From positions 92,011 to 156,010 of the forward strand of contig NZ_ML058617.1 of assembly GCF_003635165.1 (NCBI RefSeq): 64,000 nt of DNA, written 5' to 3'. A program made the translations under genes and the position numbers. This document shows, piece after piece, positions 28,086-37,194 of the stretch. Every line of letters begins with the position of its first letter. Within the stretch, counting starts at the first letter, position 1. The notes below the pieces were generated by a model. That model was not told the origin of the DNA. It ran no database searches and saw only the letters and a list, made by a program, of their open reading frames with translations. The DNA is from Burkholderia sp. Nafp2/4-1b. Its GTDB lineage: Bacteria; Pseudomonadota; Gammaproteobacteria; Burkholderiales; Burkholderiaceae.

Positions 28086-28745
28086 TCAGTACACGCCGGG
28101 TATCAACCGCCAGGTATGCGCGCAGTACGCGTCGTATTCGGCGCCGAACTGCGCGCGCAGCAGCGCTTCCTCCGACCGGATGCGGGCCACGAGCGGCACC
28201 ATCGTCAGCGCGACGAGCAGCAGCCCGACGCCCGAGCGGAACGCCAACGCCCAGCCGAGCGCATTGACGAGCAGCCCGAGATAGCTCGGGTTGCGGATGC
28301 GGCGATAGATGCCTTCGGTGACCAGCGTATGGCCCGGCTGGATCGCGACGAGCCCGCTGAAGCGCTTGCCGAGCACGAACACGGGCCAGATGCGCAGCAC
28401 CCCGCCCGCGACGTACAGCACGACGCCGCTCCAGCGCACCGTGTCGCCGCCGAGGGTCCACACGTCGAGCCGGTCTGTCAGCGCGGGCAGATAGGCAAGC
28501 AGGAAGCCGCTGGCCGCGAAGGCCGCGAGCACCCAGCGGTTGTCGCGGTCCTCGCGCTCGCCGGCGCTCAGGTTGCCTTCGGTGAACAACGCGGCGGCGC
28601 CCAGCGCGAGCGTCGCGACGGCGATGACGGTCAGTTGCGGATGCGAGAAGAAGGCGGCGAACCCGCCGATGCCGAGTACGGCGAGCCCGAGATAGACGAG
28701 CGTGGACACGCTCGACACGATTGCGACCTTGCGCGTCACGGCCAT
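28086..28745 (-). CDS. Isoprenylcysteine carboxyl methyltransferase-like membrane protein
   Basis: A 219-residue integral membrane protein with five or six helices. The C-terminal half carries the ICMT/PEMT signature: LVAIQPGHTLVTEGIYRRIRNPSYLGLLVNALG (SAM-binding His, Tyr, Arg-Asn-Pro) and RIRSEEALLRAQFGAEYDAYCAHTWRLIPGVY (Glu-Glu and Tyr). Bacterial members are methyltransferases or reductase-like proteins acting on lipophilic substrates. The start at 28745 (MAVTRKVAIVSS) is set by the first membrane helix. Substrate unknown. Confidence 0.85.
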   Translation of the reverse strand: MAVTRKVAIVSSVSTLVYLGLAVLGIGGFAAFFSHPQLTVIAVATLALGAAALFTEGNLSAGEREDRDNRWVLAAFAASGFLLAYLPALTDRLDVWTLGGDTVRWSGVVLYVAGGVLRIWPVFVLGKRFSGLVAIQPGHTLVTEGIYRRIRNPSYLGLLVNALGWALAFRSGVGLLLVALTMVPLVARIRSEEALLRAQFGAEYDAYCAHTWRLIPGVY

Positions 28746-28921
28746 GGCTGCCTCGCCGGGGTGGACTTTCCTGTGAAGTATAGGGACCCGGGCGTTCAAT
28801 GCGCACGCGCGCCGTCGGGCGGCGCGCGAGTCGTTGCTGCTGGAACTGGCGAAAAAGCGGCGGCGGAGCATCGATCGACGCGGCGATCGACGGGCGGGAC
28901 GGGCCCGCGCCCGCCGCGAGG

Positions 28922-29086
28922 TCAACGAATGCGGAAGTGGCCACCGATCCCGACACTGACGGGCGGTGCGTAGTACGCCGGTGCATAGCCGTAGTAGACC
29001 GGCGCGGGGGCATAGCCGTAAGGCGGTGCGACATAGCAGCCCGACAGGCCGCCGATCAGCGCGATCGTGATGAGAACTTTGTACAT
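28922..29086 (-). CDS. Small Tyr/Pro-rich lipoprotein
   Basis: A 54-residue protein with a lipoprotein signal peptide (MYKVLITIALIGGLSGC, lipobox LSGC, Cys17). The mature part is almost all Tyr, Pro, Ala and Gly (YVAPPYGYAPAPVYYGYAPAYYAPP) and ends IGGHFRIR. Such short YPAP-rich lipoproteins are common in Burkholderia and are probably anchored in the outer membrane. No function is known. Longer frames upstream lack support. Confidence 0.75.
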   Translation of the reverse strand: MYKVLITIALIGGLSGCYVAPPYGYAPAPVYYGYAPAYYAPPVSVGIGGHFRIR

Positions 29087-29342
29087 GGCTCGATTCCCGG
29101 CGAAGAGGACACGTTGCATCGCGCGAGAGCCGGGGCGTCGCAGCCTGCGACGGCCGGCACGAAGCGGCGCTGCGCCGCTTCCTGTCGCTCGATGTAGCAA
29201 TGCGCGGAGTCTAGCGCCGGGGCCGCCGGGAGGAGTTTCGCGAGCGGTTACAGGTGTTACGCCGCGTGACCGCCGAAACAGGTCCGGACGACGTCGCAGC
29301 ACACGCTCGTTGGCTCCGGCCGAACCACGAACCGCACGCGCG

Positions 29343-29762
29343 TTACACGAAACGTGCGCGGATGCGCTGCGCGATCGATTCGAGCGCGGCCGAATCGGCG
29401 ATGTCGCGCGCGTGCAGCCGCAGCTCGACGCCTTCCCAGCGCGGGATCACGTGGAAATGCACGTGCGGGACCGTCTGCCCCGCCGCCGCGCCGTTGAACT
29501 GGCCGATGAACACGCCGTCCGGCCCGAGCGCCGCGCGCACGGCCGCCGCGACGCGCTGCGTCATGCGGATCCCGGCCGCGGCCGCGTCGCCGGACAGCTC
29601 GAAGATCTGCGCGGCCGGCTCCTTCGGGATCACGAGCACGTGACCGTCGGCCTGCGGCATGAGATCCATGATCGCGAGGGTCGCGTCGTCTTCGGCGACC
29701 TTCACGCACGGCAGTTCGCCGCGCAGGATCCGCGCGAACGGGTTGTTGTTGTCGTAGGACAT
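29343..29762 (-). CDS. HIT family hydrolase
   Basis: A 139-residue histidine-triad protein. NPFARILRGELPCVKVAEDD opens the domain, and GQTVPHVHFHVIPRW contains the HxHxH triad whose middle His is the nucleophile. GHVLVIPKEPAAQIFEL is the conserved central strand-helix. HIT proteins hydrolyse nucleotide phosphoramidates or dinucleotide polyphosphates. The start MSYDNNNPF at 29762 is divergent from the serine hydrolase at 30022, leaving about 260 bp for promoters. Confidence 0.92.
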   Translation of the reverse strand: MSYDNNNPFARILRGELPCVKVAEDDATLAIMDLMPQADGHVLVIPKEPAAQIFELSGDAAAAGIRMTQRVAAAVRAALGPDGVFIGQFNGAAAGQTVPHVHFHVIPRWEGVELRLHARDIADSAALESIAQRIRARFV

Positions 29763-30021
29763 GGCGTTTTCCGATGTTTCCGATAGCGGTTTGTCTGGGA
29801 GCGCTGCCGGACGATTATCGGCCGACGGCCTGCCGGAGTTCAACCGGTTGTCCATCGTTGTCCGTCGTTGTCGACCTTGCCCGCCCGACGATCGATCCGC
29901 GGCAATGGAGAACGCACACGGCCACGGTCGCTCGTCATGCAACCGCGATTGCACCGCGTCGCCCGAACCTGCGACACTGCCGGATCGTTGCCGGCCGGCA
30001 CGCCACCGAGGACGCTCGCGC

Positions 30022-31431
30022 ATGACGATCCCCTTCAAATCGCTGATCCTGCGCGGTACCGCAGTCGCGCTCGTTGCTGCGCTCGGCTACACGGGCTACA
30101 TGCTGTCGCGGCTCGCGCCGATCGCGACGGGCTATGCCGCGAAGGCGCTGTGTTCCGGCGTGTTCGTGTCCGGCCGTCCGGCCGCATCGGTGATCGACGT
30201 CGACATCATGGCCGGTGTGCATCCGCTGCTGAAACTGGTACGCCCGTCGATCGATCCCGAGCATCGTCGCGCGGTCGCGACGTTCGCCGGCTTCGCGCAA
30301 CGCGAAGCGGATTTCCGGCCAGGGCTCGGCTGCACGCTCGCGCTCGGGCCGTCGCCCGGCGTGCTGCCGGCCGTGCTGCCGCCCGCCGCGGATGCGTCGC
30401 CCGTGCAGACGATGCCGGTCGCGCTGACCGCTCCGTCCGCCGACATCGATACGCACAAGCTGCAGACCGCGCTCGACCGCGCGTTCGACGAACCCGATCC
30501 GGCGCGGCCGCGGCGCACGCGCGCGGTCGTCGTGATGTGGCGCGGCCACGTGATCGCCGAACGCTATGCGCCCGGCTTCACCGCCGACACGCCACTGCCC
30601 GGCTGGTCGATGACGAAGACCGTGACGGCCGCGCTGGTCGGCATGCTCGTCGCGCAGCACAAGCTGTCGCCGGATGCGTCGGCGCTGCTGCCCGAATGGC
30701 GCGGCCACGCCGACCCGCGCACGGCGATCACACTCGACGAGCTGCTGCGGATGACGAGCGGCCTGCAATTCAACGAGGACTACGACGACCCGCTGTCCGA
30801 CGTCGCCGTGATGCTGTTCACCCGGCCCGATACCGCACGCTTCGCATCGGCCAAGCCGCTCGCCGCGGCGCCCGGCACGCAGTGGGCGTACTCGAGCGGC
30901 ACGAGCGCGATCGTCGCGCGCGTGATGCGCGTGGCGATGGGCGGCACCGAGGACGACTACCTCGCGTTTCCGCGGCGTGCGCTGTTCGCGCCGCTCGGCA
31001 TGCGCAGCGCGGTGTTCGAGCCCGACGCGGCCGGCACGCTCGGCAGCGCGTCGTTCATGTATGCGAGTGCGCGCGACTGGGCGCGGTTCGGGCAGCTTCT
31101 GCTGCAGGACGGCGCGTGGAACGGGCAGCGGCTGCTGCCGGAAGGCTGGGTGCGCTATCTGACGCGCGTGACGACGCTGTCGACGCGCGAGGAATTCGGC
31201 GCGCACCTGTGGGTGAAGGTACCGGAGCCGTTCAACGATCGAGATTCGCACGCGCACCCGCTGCCCGCCGACGCGTTTCATGCGGTCGGCCATGAAGGCC
31301 AGTTCGTGAGCGTGGTGCCGAGCCGCGAGCTGGTGGTCGTGCGGCTCGGGTTGTCGCGGCCGGAATCCGCGTGGAATCACGAGGCGTTTCTGTCGCGCGT
31401 GCTCGAGGCCGTGCCGGCCTCCGGCTCGTGA
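30022..31431 (+). CDS. Serine hydrolase, class C beta-lactamase/EstB-like
   Basis: A 469-residue protein anchored or exported by an N-terminal hydrophobic segment (residues 8-28). The catalytic domain starts near residue 145. SMTK at 196-199 is the nucleophile motif, WAYSSGTS supplies the Tyr, and AVGHEGQFVSV replaces the KTG triad with HEG. These are traits of penicillin-binding-like esterases and D-aminopeptidases rather than true beta-lactamases. It should face the periplasm. Start 30022 is chosen because it gives the membrane anchor. Substrate unknown. Confidence 0.85.
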   Translation: MTIPFKSLILRGTAVALVAALGYTGYMLSRLAPIATGYAAKALCSGVFVSGRPAASVIDVDIMAGVHPLLKLVRPSIDPEHRRAVATFAGFAQREADFRPGLGCTLALGPSPGVLPAVLPPAADASPVQTMPVALTAPSADIDTHKLQTALDRAFDEPDPARPRRTRAVVVMWRGHVIAERYAPGFTADTPLPGWSMTKTVTAALVGMLVAQHKLSPDASALLPEWRGHADPRTAITLDELLRMTSGLQFNEDYDDPLSDVAVMLFTRPDTARFASAKPLAAAPGTQWAYSSGTSAIVARVMRVAMGGTEDDYLAFPRRALFAPLGMRSAVFEPDAAGTLGSASFMYASARDWARFGQLLLQDGAWNGQRLLPEGWVRYLTRVTTLSTREEFGAHLWVKVPEPFNDRDSHAHPLPADAFHAVGHEGQFVSVVPSRELVVVRLGLSRPESAWNHEAFLSRVLEAVPASGS

Positions 31432-31534
31432 CGCGATGACGCGACATGATGTGACGTGATGCAACGTGATGTATCAGCGGTGCGGCGGCGCCGGTCATGC
31501 CGCCACGCTGCCGCACCGCGCGGCTTGCGCTGCG

Positions 31535-32158
31535 TTACGGGTTCGCGCTGCCCGCATACTGCCTGAACCCTTCGCGCGGCGCGAGACGCTCGATGTAGCG
31601 CTTCACCGCCGGGAAGTCCGGACGCTCGAACGGCGTGCCGAACCAGCGGTTCACCGACAGGCCGATCGGAATGTCTGCGAGCGTGAAGTGATCGCCGGCC
31701 ACGAACGCGCCGGTCGCTGCGAGCTGCGTTTCCAGCACCTTCATGTGGTTGGTCCAGCCCGCGATCGACTGTGCGATCGCCGCCGGGTCCTGGTGATCGG
31801 GCGACTTGCGCACGAGGCCGAGGAACGCGCCGACCCATGAACGGTTCAGGTCGGACGCCTGCCAGTCAATCCACTGGTCGACCCGCGCACGTGCCTGCGG
31901 CTCGGCCGGATAGAGCGCGTCGCCGCCATAGCGGTTCGCGAGATACCGGATGATCGTGTTCGACTCCCACAGCACGAAGTCGTCGTCCTTGATCACCGGC
32001 ACGAGGCCGTTCGGATTCAGCGCGAGATAGGTCGGGTCGTTGGTCGTACGAAAGCCCGCACCCCAGTCTTCCTGTTCGAACGGGATGTTGAGTTCGGTGC
32101 ACACCCACAGCACCTTGCGGACGTTGATGGACGGGATCTTGCCGAGGATGTGCAGCAT
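31535..32158 (-). CDS. Glutathione S-transferase
   Basis: A 207-residue cytosolic GST. The thioredoxin-like half begins LHILGKIPSINVRKVLWVC; a Ser near the start and NPNGLVPVIKDDDFVLWESNTIIRYLANRYGG form the glutathione site (Pro, Glu-Ser). The helical C-terminal half has FTLADIPIGLSVNRWFG (N-capping Asp). It conjugates or exchanges glutathione. It is a single gene; about 150 bp separate its start from the upstream DUF2269 gene. Confidence 0.88.
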   Translation of the reverse strand: MLHILGKIPSINVRKVLWVCTELNIPFEQEDWGAGFRTTNDPTYLALNPNGLVPVIKDDDFVLWESNTIIRYLANRYGGDALYPAEPQARARVDQWIDWQASDLNRSWVGAFLGLVRKSPDHQDPAAIAQSIAGWTNHMKVLETQLAATGAFVAGDHFTLADIPIGLSVNRWFGTPFERPDFPAVKRYIERLAPREGFRQYAGSANP

Positions 32159-32308
32159 GCGGGCTCCTTGTCAGGTCGAAGGCGAAGCGTTCGGTGCGCT
32201 CGGGTACTCGAAGCGGCCGGAACGCGCTTCCGTCGAATTTATACACGAGCGCACGGGAATCGCCAGAGCGGCGGCCGAAATCGCTGCTTGCCGCGCCGCC
32301 GGCCCCGC

Positions 32309-32779
32309 TCACATCGGCTTGAGCACCATCAGGAAATAGACGGTCAGCATCGCGAAGAACGCCGGATAACCGAGCAGTTCCCAGCGCTTCGCATAGCGCC
32401 AGTAGCGCTCGGGGAGCGCGGCGTCGCCGTTCGCATGCGCGAGCTTCGCGATCGCGGCCAGCTCGAGCTGCAGCCACACGACCGGCAGCCAGCACGCGCC
32501 CGCGATCGCATACAGCACGATCGACGCGACGAGCCACGGCGTCGTCCACGGCCAGCCGGCCGTATGCGCGAGCCACAGCCCCGACGCCGGCTGGAACAGC
32601 ACGGCCGGCGTCGTGAACCACCAGTCCGCGCGCACCACGAGGCGCGAGACGGCGGCGATCGCCGGCACCGAACGCGTGCGGTTCGCGAAGAACAGGTAGA
32701 ACGCGGTGCCGAAGCCCGTGCCGACCATCAGCACGGAGGACAGGATATGCAGCGTCTTGATCACGAGATAGGTATTCAT
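32309..32779 (-). CDS. DUF2269 integral membrane protein
   Basis: A 156-residue protein with four hydrophobic helices (YLVIKTLHILSSVLMVGTGFG, a central pair, and YPAFFAMLTVYFLMVLKPM). It matches the DUF2269 family, in which a His in the first helix (KTLHILS) is conserved. Family function is unknown. The start overlaps the stop of the SDR-DoxX gene by ATGA (32776-32779), so the two are translationally coupled and share the operator at 34134-34159. Confidence 0.85.
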   Translation of the reverse strand: MNTYLVIKTLHILSSVLMVGTGFGTAFYLFFANRTRSVPAIAAVSRLVVRADWWFTTPAVLFQPASGLWLAHTAGWPWTTPWLVASIVLYAIAGACWLPVVWLQLELAAIAKLAHANGDAALPERYWRYAKRWELLGYPAFFAMLTVYFLMVLKPM

Positions 32780-34062
32780 GCGTGTTCTTCTTCTGAAAAC
32801 AGGATCAACAGGATCGCGAGAATCGGCACGTTCTTCAGCACCGGGCCGAACGGCTCGGCGAGCAGGCCGGGCATCGTGACCGCGATGACGGCCGAATACG
32901 CGACGATCAGTGCGGCTTGAGCGGCCCACAGACGGCGCGACGGCGCCACGACGGTCGCCACGCCGAACGCGAAATCCAGCGCGCAGGCCCCGTAAAGCGC
33001 GATCAGCGCGGGCAGCCCGGTCAGGTGCGCGCGGGCGAGCATCGCGAGGCTGTCAGCCCGCGGATGGATGAACGCGCTGACGATGGCCGTCCAGAGCCAC
33101 ACGATCGCGAGCGCACCGAGCAGCAGCGGCCGCCGCCACATCGCGAGCGCGTCGCGGCGCAGTGCGACTGCGTCTGCGTCTGCGTTCGCGTTCGCGTCGC
33201 CGGCCGCGCCGATGAAATGCCGCAGCCCGCGCGGCGGCCGGCCGAGTACGGCCGCGAGCGCTGAGGGGTCGCCGGTGTTGCCGCCGCGCAGCATCGTCCA
33301 TGTGTCGCGGGTCAGCATCGCGCCCGGCAGCGTGCCGAGCAGCGCGGCCGCCGCGCCGACCATCGGGCCCGGCAGGACGACGCGCAGCGCCGGCGGGAAA
33401 CCCAGCGCGGCGCGATAGACGCTCAGCATCTCGCGATACTCGACTTCATCGCCGCCGACCGCGTCGACGACCGCGTTGCCTGCCGCCGACGGTGAGTCGC
33501 CGAGCCGCGCGACGAGTTCGGCAAGATCGTCGATGTGCACCGGGCGCAGCCGCTGACGGCCGCCCGCCGGCAATGCGTGCACGGGCAGGCTCGCGAGCAT
33601 TCGGAAGAACCGCGCCGACGTGCCGGCCGTGCCGTAGACGAGCGCCGGACGCACGATCCGGTAATCGAGCGGCAGCGTCTGCAGGAAGGCGTCTGCCGCC
33701 AGCTTGCTCGAGAAATACGGCGTGTCGCCGCGCTCGACGCCCAGCGCCGAGATCTGGATCACACGTCGCACACCGGCGCGGCAGCATGCGGTGAACAGCG
33801 CGCATGGCGCCGCACGATGCACGGAATCGAGCGTCGCACCGCGCCGGTCGGTGAGGATCCCGACGGCGTTGATCACCACGTCGACGCCGTCCAGCCGCGC
33901 GAGCCACGCATCGGGATCGACATCCTTCGCGAAGTCGATCGCCACATCGTGCGGACCCAGCGCATGACGCACGCCGCGCAGCACGCGATGGCCGCCGGCT
34001 TCGAGCCGCGCGCTCAGCGTGCGCCCGATGAAGCCGTTCGCGCCGCACACGAGGATGTTCAT
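32776..34062 (-). CDS. NAD(P)-binding SDR domain fused to DoxX-like membrane domain
   Basis: A 428-residue fusion. Residues 1-290 are an atypical/extended SDR: ILVCGANGFIGRTL is the dinucleotide-binding loop, VINAVGIL and PYFSSKLAADAFLQ (Tyr...Lys) follow. After a low-complexity linker (DANANADADAVALRR), the last 130 residues have four helices similar to the DoxX/DUF4346-like module. Related fusions appear beside DUF2269 genes. The enzyme may reduce a membrane-embedded or quinone-like substrate. It is divergent from nothing; its promoter holds a perfect copy of the GbsR-like operator. Confidence 0.85.
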   Translation of the reverse strand: MNILVCGANGFIGRTLSARLEAGGHRVLRGVRHALGPHDVAIDFAKDVDPDAWLARLDGVDVVINAVGILTDRRGATLDSVHRAAPCALFTACCRAGVRRVIQISALGVERGDTPYFSSKLAADAFLQTLPLDYRIVRPALVYGTAGTSARFFRMLASLPVHALPAGGRQRLRPVHIDDLAELVARLGDSPSAAGNAVVDAVGGDEVEYREMLSVYRAALGFPPALRVVLPGPMVGAAAALLGTLPGAMLTRDTWTMLRGGNTGDPSALAAVLGRPPRGLRHFIGAAGDANANADADAVALRRDALAMWRRPLLLGALAIVWLWTAIVSAFIHPRADSLAMLARAHLTGLPALIALYGACALDFAFGVATVVAPSRRLWAAQAALIVAYSAVIAVTMPGLLAEPFGPVLKNVPILAILLILFSEEEHA

Positions 34063-34133
34063 GTCGCCCTCCGCGGTGCGGCATGCCGGTGGATCGACCG
34101 CGATGCCTGCTTCATTTTCATCCTCTCCTTACA

Positions 34134-34159
34134 GTTATTTCTGTATAGACAGAAATAAC
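34134..34159. promoter_or_regulatory. GbsR-type operator upstream of the SDR-DoxX operon
   Basis: GTTATTTCTGT (34134-34144) and its perfect complement ACAGAAATAAC (34149-34159) are separated by ATAG. It lies about 72 bp before the SDR-DoxX start, and a near-identical site lies before the regulator gene. Confidence 0.8.
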
Positions 34160-34203
34160 GTTGCCAAAAAAAGCGGGCTGCGTGCCCGCACGTCCGATGC
34201 CGC

Positions 34204-34737
34204 TTACTTCGACGACTTGCGCCTGACCGTCTGGCTGATCTTCGCGCCGATGCCGAGCGCCTTCATCAGCGTGTCGGGCTTGAGCCGCAGCATTTCGTCG
34301 GACCAGGTCGTGAGCGTCTCGACGAACTGCAGCGTGTCGCGGATGCGTTGTTCGGTCTCGCGGCTCTCGTCGGCGATCTCGGGGCTCGTCAGGCAGTCGC
34401 GCAGCACCGTGAGCGTCGGTTCGATCTCGCGCTGCCGCCGCCCTTCCACGATTAGCTTGAACAGTTCCCAGATGTCGGTCGACGTCTCGAAGTGGTCGCG
34501 CCGATCGCCCAGCACGTGCACGACCTTCGCGAGCCGCCACGCCTGAAGTTCCTTCAGGCTCGTGCTGACGTTGGAGCGCGCGACATTGAGCGTCTCGGCG
34601 ATCTCGTCGGCCGCGACCGGCCGCCCGGCCAGGTACAGCAGCGCGTGAATCTGCGATACGGTGCGGTTGACGCCCCACCGCGAGCCCATTTCGCCCCAGT
34701 GGAGGATGAATCGTTCGGCAATCGGTGTGAGTTCCAT
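34204..34737 (-). CDS. GbsR/MarR-type transcriptional regulator
   Basis: A 177-residue dimeric winged-helix regulator of the GbsR group. The DNA-binding part is AGRPVAADEIAETLNVARSNVSTSLKELQAWRL followed by the wing VVHVLGDRRDHFETS. The helical N-terminus (RFILHWGEMGSRWGVNRTVSQIHALLYL) and long C-terminal helices dimerise. It probably represses its own gene and the SDR-DoxX-DUF2269 operon downstream, because both carry the same 26-bp palindrome. Start 34737 follows the family length; an upstream alternative would begin inside the operator. Confidence 0.88.
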   Translation of the reverse strand: MELTPIAERFILHWGEMGSRWGVNRTVSQIHALLYLAGRPVAADEIAETLNVARSNVSTSLKELQAWRLAKVVHVLGDRRDHFETSTDIWELFKLIVEGRRQREIEPTLTVLRDCLTSPEIADESRETEQRIRDTLQFVETLTTWSDEMLRLKPDTLMKALGIGAKISQTVRRKSSK

Positions 34738-34759
34738 GTCCGGGAATTTAGTTTTTTCA

Positions 34760-34785
34760 GTTATTTCTGTCAAGAGAGAAATAAC
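34760..34785. promoter_or_regulatory. GbsR-type operator upstream of its own gene
   Basis: Arms GTTATTTCTGT (34760-34770) and AGAGAAATAAC (34775-34785) match the site at 34134-34159 at all arm positions but one. The repeat extends to AGTTATTTCT/AGAAATAACT. Its location just upstream of the regulator start argues for autoregulation. Confidence 0.8.
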
Positions 34786-34944
34786 TGGCAGCGACGCGAA
34801 CTGCACGTGCCCCGGCCGGGCCCTCAGTGGCTACACCCGCCGTCGCGGCGCGCCTTTGCCGCCGCGCTCGCCCGCTTCCATTACAATGCGCGGGATTTTC
34901 CGATTTCAGGCCGTCCCCGCCTTTCCGATTAGACAGAGGTTTTC

Positions 34945-36147
34945 ATGATCATCAAACCGCGCGTGCGTGGCTTCATCTGCGTGACGACTCATCCGGTCGG
35001 CTGCGAAGCCAACGTCAAGGAACAGATCGACTACGTGACTTCGCACGGCCCGATCGCCAACGGCCCGAAGAAGGTGCTCGTGATCGGCGCGTCGACCGGC
35101 TACGGCCTCGCGGCCCGGATCTCGGCCGCATTCGGCTCGGACGCGGACACGCTCGGCGTGTTCTTCGAGCGCGCCGGCAGCGAGACGAAGCCGGGCACCG
35201 CCGGCTGGTACAACACCGCCGCGTTCGAGAAATTCGCCGCCGAAAAGGGGCGCTATGCGCGCAGCATCAACGGCGACGCATTCTCCGACAAGGTCAAGCA
35301 GGTCACGATCGACACCATCAAGCAGGATCTCGGCAAGGTCGACCTGGTCGTCTACAGCCTCGCGGCGCCGCGCCGCACGCATCCGAAGACGGGCGAAACG
35401 ATCAGCTCGACGCTGAAGCCGGTCGGCAAGTCGGTCACGTTCCGCGGCCTCGACACCGACAAGGAAGTGATCCGCGAGGTATCGCTCGAGCCGGCGACGC
35501 AGGAAGAGATCGACGGCACCGTCGCGGTGATGGGCGGCGAGGACTGGCAGATGTGGATCGACGCGCTCGATGAAGCCGGCGTGCTGGCCGACGGCGCGAA
35601 AACCACCGCGTTCACGTATCTCGGCGAGCAGATCACGCACGACATCTACTGGAACGGCTCGATCGGCGAAGCGAAGAAGGATCTCGACAAGAAGGTGCTG
35701 TCGATCCGCGACAAATTGGCCGCGCACGGCGGCGACGCGCGCGTGTCGGTGCTGAAGGCCGTCGTCACGCAGGCCAGCTCGGCGATCCCGATGATGCCGC
35801 TCTACCTGTCGCTGCTGTTCAAGGTGATGAAGGAACAGGGCACGCACGAAGGCTGCATCGAGCAGGTGTACGGGCTCCTGAAGGACAGCCTGTACGGCAC
35901 GACGCCGCACATCGACGAAGAAGGCCGTCTGCGCGCGGACTACAAGGAGCTCGATCCGCAAGTGCAGGACAAGGTCGTCGCGATGTGGGACAAGGTCACG
36001 AACGAGAACCTGTACGAAATGACCGATTTCACAGGCTACAAGACCGAGTTCCTGCGCCTGTTCGGCTTCGAGATCGCCGGCGTCGACTACGACGCGGACG
36101 TGAACCCGGACGTGAAGATCCCGGGCATCATCGATACGACGGTCTGA
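34945..36147 (+). CDS. fabV: Trans-2-enoyl-[acyl-carrier-protein] reductase (NADH)
   Basis: A 400-residue FabV, the last reductive step of type II fatty acid elongation and a triclosan-tolerant isozyme. VLVIGASTGYGLAARISAAF (residues 45-60) binds NADH, and Glu75 (FFE) selects NADH over NADPH. The catalytic pair is Tyr235 and Lys244 in YWNGSIGEAKK (Y-x8-K), exactly the positions reported for the Burkholderia mallei enzyme. The overall length also matches. It is monocistronic. Confidence 0.97.
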   Translation: MIIKPRVRGFICVTTHPVGCEANVKEQIDYVTSHGPIANGPKKVLVIGASTGYGLAARISAAFGSDADTLGVFFERAGSETKPGTAGWYNTAAFEKFAAEKGRYARSINGDAFSDKVKQVTIDTIKQDLGKVDLVVYSLAAPRRTHPKTGETISSTLKPVGKSVTFRGLDTDKEVIREVSLEPATQEEIDGTVAVMGGEDWQMWIDALDEAGVLADGAKTTAFTYLGEQITHDIYWNGSIGEAKKDLDKKVLSIRDKLAAHGGDARVSVLKAVVTQASSAIPMMPLYLSLLFKVMKEQGTHEGCIEQVYGLLKDSLYGTTPHIDEEGRLRADYKELDPQVQDKVVAMWDKVTNENLYEMTDFTGYKTEFLRLFGFEIAGVDYDADVNPDVKIPGIIDTTV

Positions 36148-36205
36148 CGTTATCGGGCCCGCCGCGCGCATGCGCGGGCGGCGGCCCCGGCTTCCAAAGG
36201 CGGCG

Positions 36206-36910
36206 TCAGACCGGCGCCGCCTCCTCCAGATACACACCGGCCGACAACGTGGCCTTCACCTGCCGCGTGAAGTCGTCGGTCGACACCTCCTCCGCACCCG
36301 CTTCGATCGCGTCGTACGCCTGGCGCACGACGTCGGCCGGCGTCGCCTTGGGCACGTCGAGGCCGCGCGTCAGATCCGTATCGATGAAGCCGGCATGCAG
36401 CCCGACCACCTGCGTGTGCTGCTCGCGCAGCGAATGCCGCAGCCCGTTGGTCAGCGCCCATGCGGCCGACTTCGACACGCCGTAGCCCGACAGGATCGGC
36501 CGGTTCACCCAGCTCGCGACGGACAGCACGTTCAGGATCGCGCCGCCGCCGTGGCCGGCGAGCGTGCCGGCGAATGCCCGCGCCATAGACAGCACGCCGA
36601 ACACGTTGGTTTCCAAGTGATCGCGCAGCGCGTCGACCGCGCCGTCGTCGGTCAGGCTGCCGAGCCGCGCGATGCCCGCATTGTTGATCAGCAGCGTGAC
36701 GTCGCGCGCCGCGTCGGCAGCCGCGGCCACCGCCGCCGGATCGGTCACGTCGAGCTTCACGGGCACCACACCCGGCAGCGTCACGCTGGCCGGATCGCGC
36801 GCACCCGCATAGACCTTCCGCGCCCCGCGCTGGAGCGCCTGTTTCGCGAATTCGAGGCCAAGCCCGCGGTTCGCGCCCGTGATGAAAACGACTGCACCTT
36901 CGATCTTCAT
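36206..36910 (-). CDS. Short-chain dehydrogenase/reductase
   Basis: A 234-residue classical SDR: VVFITGANRGLGLEFA (cofactor loop), LINNAGIARLG (NNAG), SVASWVNRPILSGYGVSKSAAWALT (Ser, Tyr-x3-Lys catalytic set), then GFIDTDL. The Arg in ARDPASV suggests NADP(H). It oxidises or reduces an unknown alcohol/carbonyl. It is divergent from a TetR gene; two inverted 18-bp copies of a common sequence between them are likely operators. Confidence 0.92.
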   Translation of the reverse strand: MKIEGAVVFITGANRGLGLEFAKQALQRGARKVYAGARDPASVTLPGVVPVKLDVTDPAAVAAAADAARDVTLLINNAGIARLGSLTDDGAVDALRDHLETNVFGVLSMARAFAGTLAGHGGGAILNVLSVASWVNRPILSGYGVSKSAAWALTNGLRHSLREQHTQVVGLHAGFIDTDLTRGLDVPKATPADVVRQAYDAIEAGAEEVSTDDFTRQVKATLSAGVYLEEAAPV

Positions 36911-37139
36911 GATCGTTCCTTCCGGATAGTCGATCCCGTTCGCGCCGGTTCGCCGCGCGCGCGGGATCCGGTGAAAAACACGCTGCCATCGCGTACCCGA
37001 ACCGTTGCTCCGCCAGTGCCGGAACGCCGGCCATGCCGCCGCCCGCGCTCCTTCGCACCCCAGACGTGGGCCGACGCTCATCCGCGCGGCGCCTGTCGCT
37101 TCGTTTCGTTCCGCTCGCGAAGTCGGCTACACTTGATGT

Positions 37140-37157
37140 CAATGTCGATCACCATCG
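37140..37157. promoter_or_regulatory. Candidate operator copy 1, SDR/TetR divergent region
   Basis: Sequence CAATGTCGATCACCATCG. The complement of 37195-37212 agrees with it at 16 of 18 positions. The two half-palindromic copies, in opposite orientation, bracket the promoter region between the SDR and TetR genes. Confidence 0.6.
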
Positions 37158-37194
37158 TCTTGCGACGCATTGTGTCAGCGCGTTTTTGGCGCGT

